Shown piece by piece: positions 46,998-61,900 of a DNA stretch of 64,000 nt. Position numbers and translations under genes: made by a program. Numbering within the stretch: position 1 is the first letter of the stretch; the number at the start of each line of letters is the position of its first letter. The notes under the pieces were generated by a model that saw nothing but the letters and a program-made list of their open reading frames with translations, ran no database searches and was not told the DNA's origin. Source of the DNA: Mactromeris polynyma (Eukaryota; Mollusca; Bivalvia; Venerida; Mactridae); the NCBI GenBank assembly GCA_032209605.1, contig JASFXZ010000005.1, positions 26,710,905 to 26,774,904 on the forward strand. Direction: 5' to 3'.

Positions 46998-49900
46998 CTG
47001 TAATCAAACAATATTATTAAGAATAAGACGAACACATCCTAACAACTGTTTCTGTTATTTCACAAATCCATCGACTGTAGATCACTTCGAACTTTAATTT
47101 TATTTTAGAAAATTGGCCAATTGACCTTCACATTCAGTTTAAACTGTAACACAATACACAGAGTTTGGAATAAAACTGCTGTTGTTGCACTGTTGTTGCA
47201 CTGCCTTGAGTTGAATATTCACCAGAAAATTTTACTCCTGTCAAAATGATTTTTTCCAAACTCTTGCAAATATCAGACAGTCTTGAATACATACATCTAC
47301 AGTAAAATAATAGTTGTTAGTATTGGCATTACTGAGGACTATATCAACCTACATGGATACTTGTAGTTGTTTCAAGCAAACTTGCAATTGTTCGTGTTTG
47401 TGACCTTTTTGTTACTAAAAATCTTTCTATAACACAAATTATTTCCTTGCACAAAACGTACTGAGAGTGGGAGTACAACTGTACCCTCAAATTCAGTTTC
47501 ACACTCAAAGCTCCAGGGCAGTGGATCACAAAGAATACTAAGCACTCAGTAAACCACTTCACAAACTCAAACTTCCACAGTCAGTTGAGACCGAGAAAAG
47601 TTTTTAGTTGTGAGTAATGGTTATCATCTGTGACCAGGGGAGATAAATGGTATACTTACATTTGTATAATGATCTGTCGTGTCATAAATAAGTCGATTCA
47701 ATTGTTTCAAGTTAACATAAGCTTTTGATCGTATGGTTAAAGCATCCCCATCCTATAACAGATCATAAACGCAATGTACAGTTACAATTATAATGTATAA
47801 GACTTGCAAGTTCATGTATATATTTTGGTTTCAAAATAAAAAAGTCAAAAATAGGAACCGGTGTAGAACTAGTCCTATTTGCTCAACTGACATTTTTTTT
47901 TGGATAAACAGAATCTGGTTTTTGTTGTACATGGGTAATTTTGATAGTTAATTCTTAATCTTCTACAAATGAAGTAATAACTCTAAGGCTTAATATTATA
48001 GTATTTAATTTTTAGTAAAATTATATAACTTACTGATGTAGCTTCTAAAATATCGCCCGTAGCTACATATTCTAACACCACTACAGCACTTTCTCTGGCT
48101 GGAATATCGTATAATTCACATTCATATCTTGAACAATCAGCATTGTTACAATTCTGAAACAGGAACATGTTGAACAGACATTATGATACCGTACTAACAT
48201 GGTTTTGCTATTTGCATATCAGTGTTGTGTAAACCAATCGAATCTTACGTAAACCACCAAGGCAATTTCTCTTCAACCAATCAACATTTGTAACCTTGAC
48301 GCGGATTGGTTAACCTTTCGATAAAGGGTACGTTACCTTACCGAAATCCACTGATTTTGAATCTGGAGTGACCAGCAATTGTAAAATCTCGGCATTGTTT
48401 TATTTTGCACAACGAATCTTACCCTTCAAATTGCGCCGACAATCTTTTTTGAAGATATTTCTTGTTCGACATTTAAGTTCTCAATAAAACTAAATCAAAT
48501 CTGTGAAGTTCCTGGTATATATCATTTTCGTTTTTGAACTACAGGTTGCATTGTATGAAAAGCAATTTGCATGTTATTGTAATGGCTTCCATTCGATGGA
48601 TGAAGTTGGAACAAATTCTTGAAAATAATAAAACTTACAATATTTTTCATGTTTGAGATCTTTCGTGATTCTCCAACATTTTCATTTCCTGAGTCTTCAT
48701 CAACAACGTAGGTTGGTCCTATATTGGCGGCATAAACGACGGGTGCTGTATTGTCCGAGTCAGGGTACGAGCACTCGATCCTACATGGTGGTGGACAACT
48801 CCACTGTAATGCGAGTAATGTCAGGTGTGAGTAACACATACATAAGGTCTTAATGTCATTGTTAACAGTTAACATATAATATAAATGATATCACAGATCT
48901 ATGGGTAATAACACCTATACATTGTCTGTTCTTATGTATTTGAGAACTTGTAAACTGTCAGCCTATGTTTTGCAAACAATTGCCCAATTGTCATTGTGGA
49001 CACAATAAAGGTATTCTCCACTAATTTGGAATCAACACTGTATTTAGTATTTTTAATAATTCACTAGTGAAATAACATACATTGCCTTTATGTACAAAAA
49101 AGTTAATTTTTACCAATAAAATGTTTATATGTCGCCATTTCAAGAAAACGCAACATGTGAAGTAAATTTTTGCAAGCAGGAAACAATAGTTACTCCATAT
49201 GGTCACTTCATTTTCATATTGCCATACGGGGCAAATATTGTTAACTGTCAGTACATGGTGACGTCACATATGACGTTTTCTCGAAATGACGTCACTTAAA
49301 GAAGAGTTTGGAAATTGTACAGCGGCGCTCATATGCTGTTTACATTACAAATGAAATATTAGATCCATTTTCATAAATGATTGAATTTATTGCATGCATT
49401 TTCAGAAAACCTGTTCATTAATTTTCATTATTTATCACCACTTCTGTAATATCCTCTGTTTCTGAAATTCAGAAAGAAATCTTCTTTTCTGCCTGCTGTA
49501 CCATGCAGACTTTCTACAAGCTATGGCTACTATAGAAGATGGAGTCAAATTACATTAAGAAAAGAAATTTTTATTTAACATTTTAATTTTGACATCTGCA
49601 TTTTGGCACTACATGTATACCTGTTTTAAGATGTATGGATAAAAAGTTCAAGCTAGACATTGAATATTGTCGAAATGTTTCTTATCTTTGACTGTAATCT
49701 ACATAACAATTTTTTCCAATAGCAAGACTTACTGATGTAATGTTTAAAAATAACAGGGGTCTGCCACTTCGCTGTATTTGTGGATACTGAATCATCAGAC
49801 TTGCGGCAGGAAGTGGGCTTGGTCCCTTGTTACTCATTTCGTAAATATGCGACACAACGTAGGATTTGGCCTTTTCTCTTATGGTTGTGTACGAGGGACG

Positions 49901-52900
49901 GGAGACACTGAAATAGAGATTGGTCACTTTCATCAATGTATCAATATAATGTAAGTCCTTGTATCATTAAGTGCCAATCATATTGATTCAAATAAAGTTT
50001 TAACATTTCACATAGTCAGGTTTTAACTCTTGGGAGAAAGTCTTAACCAGACCAAAAATACTTCCATTTTTGTTGATTGTCAACTTTCCAATGTTTTTAC
50101 CTGACACCAATGAAATGTTGCCAGGTATGTCAGACAATCAAGACACATTCTGTGAACTCAGTGGTCTGAATGCAACTTTTTGCATAGCCGTACATCAGTG
50201 TTTAGTATCCACATTCTTAATAAATGAGTACAATAGAATGACAATAGATACAATTTAAGTGTAGAAGATGCTCAGACATACACAATTAATGTTTAAATTC
50301 ATGCAAAACTTTAATGATGCTAAATCATTTCTATTGTCCAATGTCATGCTAGTGTAATGGTATCAAATTTAACTTCAGGTCATAATTTTAATTTCAGATG
50401 ATACTATGAAGTACAACAAAAGCTTTCATATCACTTGGGGAAAATAGGACAATTACGAAAAGTGATAAATTAAAAACCTGTTGAGTGAGCAGAATCAAAG
50501 AACTGCTATAACATACCCCACAAATGTAGTTGTCACTTTGTTTCTAACCTCAACTTTTATAGTTTTCACATTATCAATGGGTTGAAGTTCCGTACTAAGT
50601 GTGGTGGCATTTAACCGGAAAGTTAGAGACGTGCTGTTGACCGAATGTGGTACATAAAAGTGAAGGTTGAATCTGAAAGGCAAGGTATTAGCTATTACAT
50701 CTCTACAATAATGAAATATTCATCTGTTACTGCTACATGAACTGAACATCAAATTTAATGATGATCGCAAACTAATAAGGAAAAGAATATTACACGTGAA
50801 ATTTTTTATCCACCCAACGAACCTGACCTTTGCTGTAAACACAAAGAATCAATTGGTTGGAAATGTTTGTATATTTACTGATGGACGCATTACACTTCTT
50901 TGAATTACAGTCATATCTGGCACCTGGAAAAAGTTGTACTGGTGTCTTATGAAGAGGTATGGTCATGACCGCTGCATGGTTCAATTCCATATCCTATGAA
51001 GTGATTGGCAGTATTGGTTACATTGGTTATGACGTTGAGTATTTCCATATACAAGTTTTTACATTACTTACTAAGCGCTGTCTCTGAGTTTTTGGTGGCT
51101 TAACTGTGATTTATAGAATTGACGTGAAAATATTTATAAGTATTGTGTAATTTGTTTTTTCCATTTGAAAAGGTATTTTTTAATTTTAATATACATTTTA
51201 GTAAAGCGTTTCTGTAGCAACATTATTTTTTTGTAGTTTAATTTTGCATTTTGGTCTTGCTATAAAAAAGGACGCTGATGTCCAATTTGAATACTTTTGG
51301 TATTAAATGGAAGTTGAAAAGTAGATCTGTTAGACAATGGTAGATCTGTTAGACAATGTTAAAACCTGAACATGGATGAATAGTCACTAATACAGGTTTT
51401 GTCAGGGAACAGCAAAACATTTATGTACCTAACACCTGTATCATTTGACATTGGATTTCCAAAACCACACATCATGAGCATTTCATCTTTAGATATTTTC
51501 GGAATATTTTGACGTTGAAGATATTCGAGAGATTGCGTGTCGTCTGATTCCTCAGTACTATCATCATCTGCCACGAAACCACAACTCATTTCTGTATCTC
51601 CATGAATCTTTACAACCTGAAATCAAAACAACAATTACTGAAGTATTGTAGGAGAATGCAGGCCAACTTTTATATTGCTATTCATTCTTAGCTGTTAATT
51701 TTCACTAAATTTCTTGAATTCATTCCATTGCACATTGAAAATTCTTGGGAATATAAATTAAAGCAGCGGCTTTGTCCAAAAATACCTATATTTTGTTGAA
51801 GCTCAATTAAAGACTTAACAGTATAAAATGTCATTACAATAGTAAAACGAGCATCATTTTTGTTTAATTTAAGTATTACGTCTGTTTTTGTTCTTTTTCA
51901 GGTTTTTGTTTACTCTTGCTCTAACAGGGGATAGGGAGATATTGTAATTTTCCAGGGTGTCTAACAACTGTTTGACAATTCTAAACATGTTTAAATCAGT
52001 CCAAGTCTACAATAATGAAAGTACAACACTTTAACAGTGTCTAAACTGGTCAAAACGTGCGAATCAGTATCACAGGATGAGGTATTCCGACACCCCAACA
52101 ATTAAACAAACATGCAAGACATCAGGCATTTCTCGAGATATATACATACATTGGAAAGTCCAAAAGTGTCTGACATCCGACCATCCATCCTTCCTGTCCA
52201 GTTTGTTAACTTAGGTCTGGTAAAGGCTTGCTGTCATTGGCAAACTCGAACCATGCTCCACCTATTCCTCTAAATCAAATGTGCATAAGAATGTTATCAA
52301 GTTATAACTTATCAAAATACGTACCTTCTGGAACTGTAGACTGTTGGGAAAAGCCACAAAGAAGTTGGAACTGTAACTTGGATCTCCAGATTTCGCAATA
52401 CTAACATCAAGTGCTAATGTGGATGTTCCGATAATATAGTAGTCTTTGTTGATGCGGTCATATATTGTTTCAGCAGTGAGGTGGAGATCTGTACTACACT
52501 CATTATTAGGGCAATCCTTCTTAAAGTCCAACTGAAAGTAGGTTAAGCGTACACATTAAATTTTTAAAAGTGTTTCAATTGTTATCATTAATCAACTCAT
52601 ACACAATAGTAGAATCTTTCAATTCTTTTTTTAACCAGAACAACCTTCAGAGTGGCTCCTCTCTTGAGAAACAATCACTCTCTGTAACAACATTTAAATT
52701 TGCCTATAGTGGTGGTGCTTCGATATGGGTATAAAATAAAACATAACATCAGCTCCACTCACCCTTTGCCATGATATAAGAAGCTGCTTGGTGGGATCAT
52801 CTCCATCAAATTTATTCACAGTTGGCTGGATACCACCTGAACTAGTTATATCCACCACATCATAACTGGCTTCAATACGAACTGGTGTCACCAAATCAGA

Positions 52901-55900
52901 GGTGGACTATAATTAAAGAAGTAGATCCATTATACTTTAATTAGTGTCATGAATATTCATACATTAATTTATACAGGAATCATCATGTTTATGTGGAAAC
53001 AAAACAACACATCATTATGTTAAATGTATCATAATTAGGAACATTCACCAAATGAAGTCAGCATGAGGAGTAACTACTGCATAACTACATTGCAGATTTC
53101 TAGAAATCCACAAGCCAGACGCCCTGGACTTGTCTAATGGTGAATCGGGCTACCAACAGTTTAGTTGAAGTTAGTCCCCGACATATCATGACTTGTATGA
53201 ATACGACCTGAAATCTATTTGATTTTAATCATTAATTGATGTATACATGTTCTTATTGTATGTCTTCCATGAACGACAAACTTGTTATTACTGTTCTTCT
53301 AACATAGTACATTGTCGTAATTTCGTGATGTAAATAAGAATAAAGGAATTATTTTACGATCTTGTGTAAAACATAAACATACAATGTTGTCAAAAAGCAA
53401 TAAATATCACTTTGTCGAGTCTTTCTTTTCATAAATAACATTTTATTTCATGTGCATCTCCAAGCAAATAATATGAATTTCTTTAAGTTTGCTTGTACAT
53501 TTTTAAATTAAAGGCAGTCATGTTTGCTTAAGCTGTGTTCAGTTTCTTGAAATATCATGTGGTTATACAATGTAAAATTCAAAGATGTACAATCATTCAA
53601 TGACATAATGACCTGAAACTTAGGTACAAGTATGAAATAGCATCAAAATGAAAAAACCTCTACAAACCGGAAACCTCTGCAAACCGGAATTTTCAACCGG
53701 TCCCGAAGGAGTCCGGTTTAGGGAGGTTCCACTGTATAGCAATTTATTTAACTTATATTGTTTTTTACCTTGATCAACACATTTTCTGGACTTGTACAGT
53801 ATTTATCGCCCAATGACGAAAATATGCGCACAGGTATACTCATTGTATTCTGTCCATTTTGGAACATGATTCTGTTGTAGTCTCCCATGTACATATCCAA
53901 CTTTAAATACACTTTCACATCTGAAATATGTGTGCATGAAGACATGTTGATTGGATGTAAGGTAAAGTTAATCAGTTAAAGTACATAGTATTGTTTTTTA
54001 AAGATCGGTATACATTGGTATATATTCATCTGACCTATCCATATAAACTCCCCAAGTCATTCTGTCAAGTTGGCAGCTGCACAAGGGCACCTTATTGCCT
54101 TGTTTCCATGGCAGGTACCTACTTGTACACCATGTTGTTAAAATTATTCCAAATCTTCAAACATAACAAACAAATGACCACGTCAAATTTGCGAGCTTAA
54201 AATGGCAAATTATTGAATTTACTTCTCATGGCGTTTCTAGCCAAAGAGATCTTAAACTACTGCAATTATTGGTTAACAAAACATTTAGTGATTGAATATT
54301 TTGAAAACTAAACAACAAATTGAGGATATTGTGCAATAGTATGTGTACATTGATAGGGCCTAGATGACCCTTTACCTCTCACCTAAAAGTTATCAAAAAA
54401 CATTCTGACCAATTATCATGGTGATCTGATGCAAATGTGGCTTTTTGAGTGTTAACAAAGTTTTTCTATTATTTGACCTTGTGACCTAGTTTTTGACCAC
54501 AAATGACCTAGTTTCAAACCTGACCCAGAGTTCATCAAGACAAACATTCTGACAACATTTTATGAAGATTGGGTAAAAATGTTGGTGTTCACAAGGTAAA
54601 TGTTGACAGACAACAGACAATTGTTGAACACCTGAGCTCATATTTGAGTACTTTGTGTTAAGATAAGCAAATAATGGAGCGCTGCTGTTGGATTTACAAC
54701 CTGTTCTGTGAAGAACATCGTTTAAAGAAAACGCAATATGTGATGTCACTATTTGTAAGCAGGAAACAAATATTTATTCGTTTTCGAATTTCCATATAGG
54801 GCAAATATTGCTTACTGTCAGTACATGGTGACGTCACATGTGACGTTTTCAGGAAATGACATCACTTAAAGAAGAGGTTGGAAATCGTACAGCGGTGCTC
54901 AATGATGCACAACAGTACAAACCATACCTATTGGGCTGTATGCTCGCGCCTCATAATTGAAGCAGGCTTTTACTTTAAAACAAGGGACAATCGATTGACC
55001 ATCTAGTGATGGACATTGTTCAGAATTGTCCTTATCTATTTGTTCAACACTTGTGTCCACTTTGATATCTACACTGATAACGTACTGTCCATAAAGCAGG
55101 AATGCTTTGTCTGAGAGATAAGCACCAACAGCAATATCTGAAATAGACAAAAAAAATCTGGGTGAAAATATGGTCAGGTTTTTTTCCGAACTATTTCACC
55201 CCAATTCTTCTCTCTGAAAAGTATATTACTTCCCCTTTTCTGTGTTAAATTCTCCTCTTATATTACCCCCGTGTTGATATTGTCAAACCAGAAATACAGA
55301 CCTATAATATCACCTCTTATGACTCTATTCTGTTCTGTCATCTACGTGCTTGTACCATAGAAAGTTAACATGGAAACAGAAATGTATCCTTAGTAATGTA
55401 AATTATACTTCCTACCATGAGTTTGAACATGCCAAATTCTATCTATGTTTAGCATCAGGTTCATTTTTCAAAACATACCTACCAGGCAGGAAAAAAAATA
55501 AAGTGTTGATAAAAAAACAAACTACAACATCTTCCTACCCACAAAGACTTTATACATCAAGACATAAAATATAAACTACTAGTTAACAAAAACAACACAA
55601 TTACCAAGTAAATGACCAGATGTAATTATTTTTTCCAGCTTTTGCACATGGTTATTTGCTGCCTGACACATTGTTATCACCTAAATGGGCCAGTGTCATG
55701 TTTTAACATCATTACCAGAGATTTTTAACAGCAGAGGACACTAAACATAGATCCATATTTGTATTGCCTTAGGAGATATGGTCCAGACACAAATTGAACA
55801 TATGAACGAACAATGTGTAAACAACAAAATCCTGCCTCCATATGATCTCAATCTGGCCAATTGTTTCCAAGCCTTTTATCCAAATGGTGGATAATGTCTT

Positions 55901-58900
55901 AATATAATTTTCAGATCCCTAGCATCAATCATTTTAGATCGTAGATCAAGAACATTCCCACGAATTCTCATGGCGGAACTTACCATTAAGATTATCATCA
56001 TTCATGTCCTCGGCTTTTGAGAATGAGATACCAAATGACATGAGACCAGGACTGATGGTTGCAGCTTCAATCTTCTGTGAATATCTCGGCCACAATCCCG
56101 TCTTGCATCCATTATAGACATAAATAGCACCTTGTCCATCATCCTCATATGGGGCCCCAATAACAACATCTGTAAGACAATGTTGGTGTATAAAAATAAT
56201 GTGATATTCTCTTTTAAATATAAATAAACATCCTTGGTACCCAGGCTATTCATAACATATATGATACCCTGGGTAAAAATCTCGAACTCATGAATTATTA
56301 ATGAGGTGAAATCCGGATGCTTGATTGGCCACATGATACACACTTTATGCGATACAGAAATTGCTGAGCAGTTACGGATGAAATCGTGGTTCTGAGCAAT
56401 CCAATGAGATAGCGGCTTTCAAATTGCACTTTTTTTTCAATGGTAGCTTCCCTTTTTTCGAATTTGCCGATAGCTTTTCAGTCACTTAGGGGTTTCCTTC
56501 ATTTTTTGTTATTGTCCATTTCATTGGTTGAGAAATGCTAATGAATATTCATTCATTACAAAGTTTCCCTAGCCAATTTGCCCAGGGTATCATATATGTA
56601 ATGAATAGTCTGGGTACCGAGGATGATAAATAAAGAAGCAGAGAGTCTTTTTACGCTTTCATCACTCATTATAAAAACAGTTTTGGCACTTAAATATGCC
56701 AGATCATGCCAATTAGATCGTACAGAACAATAATATGTTAAGATTTGAATTTGAAGATGTATGAAACACTAGTGCAACCGAAATTACGCTTGATCAATCA
56801 ACAAATAAATCTTGACAGAAAGACAATTTGAAAGAATCCCGAGGTGTGTTAATATTGGTTATTTGATTTGAAAACTTTGCATTATCATACAGAAATTGAC
56901 ATTTTTCTGCAAAATCTCTGCTTGATGAACAATTGATAATAAAAAACTTTGAAATGATTTCAATGACCTCTATCGAGTTAAGAGTGGATAAGGTGCCGGC
57001 CACTTAGTCTGTCGGTTAAAACAATGCAAAAGTCAAGACTTCACATACTCATCAGACACAAGTACTTTTTTCTGTCTTTTTTCGAGGAAAGCAGACTCAA
57101 CGCAGTTATTTTCAAATAAATACATCACAGGCGAGTTTAAGTACATCAGGATACATGTATATAGAAAAAGTTGAACTCTGTATTTAGCAAAAGCTTGGTC
57201 ACTAGCATCATTTACAACTTGTAGTTTTAATTTTTGTGAAAAGAATGATTGTGAGTTTTGTTTTATATTAATCAGTCATACCATTGTATCTGTCCTTGTT
57301 TATATCACCAAGACTGGCAATAGATGATCCAAATCTTGCACCAGCCGTGTCACTTCCTGTCAGCAATGTAGACTGAGGTACAAATTTCTGAAGAAATAAA
57401 GCAGAAGCCATTAAGACAATTTTGAAAACACTTGCTTTTTTTAAGACAGCCATCAACATTTAGAAGACAACTCTTACAGTCTTATAATATATATATTATA
57501 TAATACACACTTAACAAAACTTATAAGTGTACAGGTATAAATATGACCGTATCTTAGTCAATATTAGTCTGATGTTGCTGAAATTTTCAACAAATATAGC
57601 GTATAATACCTGGCATAATATTTTATTTATTTCATGTCATAAATTCGCAGATTGAACAAATAAAACCAAAATTTTGACATTGCACATTCAAAACCTTTAA
57701 CAGTATTTGTTTACAAATCAAAATAATCTCCACAGGGAGGTATTGTGGTCGAAGGGTAGAGCACCTGATGCCTGATCCGAAGGTCGAATCCCACTACAGG
57801 CTAGGATAAACGCTAACTTCACAATCCCCTGAATTACATGCAGGTACTGGTTAGTAATCCAGTGAGCAGTCATCAATGGGGCGATCAATATGTTGTCATA
57901 ACTTGTGTCACTTGATGTAACTCTAGTTCAAGAAAAGGAAAGTAGTCTGTTTTTTATAACCATTTATTTGTAAAAGCAAGCTACCATACACATGCTGAAC
58001 AACTGTAGCTGCACCTGTATGAGAATTAAGTTACAACATTTTTGCACCCAAACTTACATAGTTTCTATTTCCTAAGTACACAAACACCACTCCTGTATCG
58101 TCTTTTACACCCTTACTGTAGAATGGAGCAGCAACCATCAAATCATCCATACCATCATTGTTAACATCTACACTACACAACGCTCCACCGAAAAATCCAT
58201 TCACCGGAACCTGAAAAGTTGGGAAGTCATACTCAATATTAAATACTGTGATTGGTTTGTTGTGAGTGCAGACTTAAACTGACCAATAGCAAGGCTGCAT
58301 CCATAAGACTGCTTGGTCTCCTAACTCAGTTTTATAACCCTGGACCATATGCTTTATGTGAAACAACTGAGTCTGCATGAGGCTAGGCTCAAAAATAAAG
58401 CTTCTGATTGGTTGGTTTTATGCACATTCTTAAAATTGACCAATGAAAAGGCTGCATTCTTAAGACTGATCTCAAATCTAATTGATAACCTTGGGCTCTA
58501 GTCTCAATTTTGTTTATTACATTATTTCAATTATAATGTATGGGGTTCAATAAATTCATTCGATGGCACAATATAATTTTAACCTTTTATTTTCTAAGTT
58601 CATTGACTTTCAAAAGAATACATTTAAAAATTATACTGATTAATATTTTCAAAATTCAAACATTACCCAGTTAGAGACATTATAGACCGAGACACCTTCC
58701 CTGCCAGAAATTAAATACAATCACTTTGCATGGATTCCTTGATTTGACCCAGTATTTTTTGCTGACAGTTCCAAGGCTGTAATTTGCTATATAGTTGTTG
58801 TTTGTGTTTTGAATGTGTTTTGTATTTCCCTTTCCCCTGTGCAATTCTGTCGCTTTATATAGTGTTCAGGTTGTTTCCTGCCCAGTTTTGGCCTATTGCC

Positions 58901-61900
58901 GCCTTGACTTGTCCTGTGATCTTATCCATCCATTAACCCCCCCCCCCTTCCTTCACTGTCCACTTTGATTCTCCTAGTTGTTCCTTGTGGTCTGCTGGGC
59001 CATTCCTTGTGCCTCTGTTCCTTAACACGTGTGCCCATTGACCTCCTTAAGTGCCTTATGTTATGTGGATTGTCTGCGTGAGGAGGCACTGTCTTGTGTA
59101 TGTGGCGTTCCCTGTAGTTACGTATTCTCTCTCTCCTATAAAGCCCATCAAAATGAACATGTGACAGTAAAACACAGAGTATATCAAAATATTACCTCAA
59201 TTAATTCTGATCCATCTAAAGTAAAGTCAGCATTCTCCAAAATGTAATTTTTGTGATCAGCACTGAACAAGAAAACCTGGAAAATAATAAGAAAAAGTTA
59301 ATTTCAAACGTGCTGTATTAAGTTGGGGTTTTTCATGAGTCAATGAGATTGCGATTTCAGACATTCTGCTAGTGGAAATGTTTCCAAATGGTTGACATTA
59401 GTATTGTTTCATTTAATAGCCAAGTATGTACTATTGAATGAAATTTAGACTGGCAAAAACTTTGCAAACAACTTGCTTCCTAATACATGATTCAAACACT
59501 CTGCTTTGCTAGAAAGGAGATGTGTAGGTTTTTTGTTTGTCAGAATACATATGTAAAACCGCATTCATTTGCGATAGTAATACACCTATTATCTTATTCA
59601 CCCACACTGATGCAAGTAAATTAACATAATTAATTAACTAAACAATCTAATTAGCTTATAGGACCATAATAAAAAAATTGATTGTTTGTCATCCCATCCG
59701 AATTTATTATTTCCTCTAAAGTATTCAGATAGAAGGTTGCCCAAAAAACAAGGTCCAACTGTAGTTTCAAAATTGTAATATATATGTATATGAATGAGTA
59801 TAAGTTGACAGATAGTAATGGTTGGTTGTGGTGGACAATATTAGAAATGGTTATAACAGAATATGAACTGAAGCAAGGTAACAATTAATCTCTCAATTAC
59901 CTTGACTCAAATATTATACATTATTTTTATTAATTTTTAATTCGAAAGTTTTATAATAAAACAAATTAGAACATACACACATTGTTTGAATTATAGTATC
60001 ACAAAGGACAAGAACTTAAATAAAATTCTGTTCATAATATTCCCTGTTTCATATAACATTTGATTGTTATCTTTCCATGAACCACTTACTGGTTAATAAC
60101 ACCATCCATGGTTCAAGTGTGTGCCAGGATATTCAGTTCAAAGCAGCCTTTGTAATGACTTTAATATATACTTAAATCATGTTCACAGAAAACCTTATAT
60201 TCTATTTATGTTTCGTTTGTTTCATCGGGTTTAACGCCGTTTCTCAACGATATTTCAGTTATATACGGCGGTCGGTTCACCTAACCAGTTTTTCCTGGAC
60301 TGAATTCTTACCAGTACTAACTTACCCTTCCACAAGGAGCCGGCAACTTCTCCACATGTGGAGGAAAATCGACATTTTGTCTATTTAACACTGTTTGGTT
60401 CTGCTAATAATTAAGTAAATTAGATACTGAATAGAATCATAAACATGTCAATAGGCGAAAGCAAAACTAGACTATCAGCATATAAATAATGAAACAGATA
60501 GACTTCAATGCCTTCATCTCTTGATTAATAAGAAACTGTACAAACTCAAAATTCTTGGAATTATATCAGTACTTAATTAATACACCATTTTATTGTACAA
60601 TTGCCATATTCTTATTAATGAAGGCTAAGGTGCAGAAATGTTGTAACTTGGTTATAGGTGCATAAGTAGTTACATTGGTTTTGAACTAAATCTTCAAAAA
60701 AGTTAAATGTTCTTAGAATAATTCAGTATTTATGGGTTTTTTCTCTAACTTTTCGTGGAAAGTATGTTCCTTAGATATTTCCTTTTAGAACAGAACAGAA
60801 AGTTATAATTGGTTGCGCAATCACAGCTCATCAGTCATGTATAATTTATAAATTCATAAATACATCATCATGTGATGTGGAACAAAATCAGGTGATAGGG
60901 AACAAAACAACAAACAAACAATGTGTACAAGAATAATGTCAAGTACATTATAATGCTGTTGTGGTGAAGGAACGTGCTTATATTTCTATTGTAAATATTT
61001 TGTATTGATAGCATAGTCAACTTTGATCTCAGGTCCGTGACATTTATCTGCAGACACCAGTTTTCCTAAACATCAATAAATTTATGACAGGAAGATAATG
61101 TATTCTAAACTTGTTAAGTGGCCTTTAGCCATTGCTGGCTCTAATATGATCCTGCTTGGACCAAGGGCTGTCAGGATCTTACCAGACTCCCGTTTTGTTT
61201 TGATGCTGAGTACCGGCTGTGTCAGTTATTAATTATTGGGCCTTCATGACAGTATGTAGGGTCAGTATTATAAATAGGGGGGATTTGTTTTATCAACCCC
61301 TATTAAAACTTATCATCACTTATTTTTTTAGTATACAACACTTCAAGCATAACCTGACATGAACATCTGCAGACCCTCCATTGATCAATGAAAATGCTAG
61401 AATCTTGTGGAAGGTAAAACAAAATTAAAACCTCCAGCCTATCCAGTGATTTAGGCTTCAGTAGTAATTGATAGAATTTTGCCAGTCAGTACTATGTAAA
61501 GTTGTACACACAATAAAACTAAATTTGTTAAATGGCCCAGTTGCTTTATATTATATAAAAATTAAAATACTGTATGTCTGCAATTGAAACTTGTGAAAGC
61601 AGGATATTTATCCCCACATCAAAATACATGAGACAGATGCTTTAATTAGCAAATAAACCGTAAATAACTGCTAAAGTGATTGATGCGAGGTTTTTTTTCA
61701 ATTAAAATACAACAAAGTTTAATTATCTTATTCATTATGTAATAAATGTTATGAGACAGCTGTACAAAATGGTGATGTAAGGTATATACTCTACCTACAT
61801 GTATTTTGCATGCTACTTGATTTGAAGATATTTTACAACACAACATGTCAGTTGTTAACAGCCTGTGTTATGAATACATATTGTAATATTAAGGCATAAA

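Noticed and set aside
50790..50990. 66-codon minus-strand frame as an integrin exon
   Set aside because: Its acceptor would need a phase-0 donor upstream, which the 51616-51429 exon lacks, and it would insert about 54 residues into the calf domain. The 39-nt exon within it fits phase and homology.
56002..56343. 113-codon minus-strand frame
   Set aside because: Wrong frame of the FG-GAP exon 55984-56169, whose correct frame reads DVVIGAPYEDDGQG.
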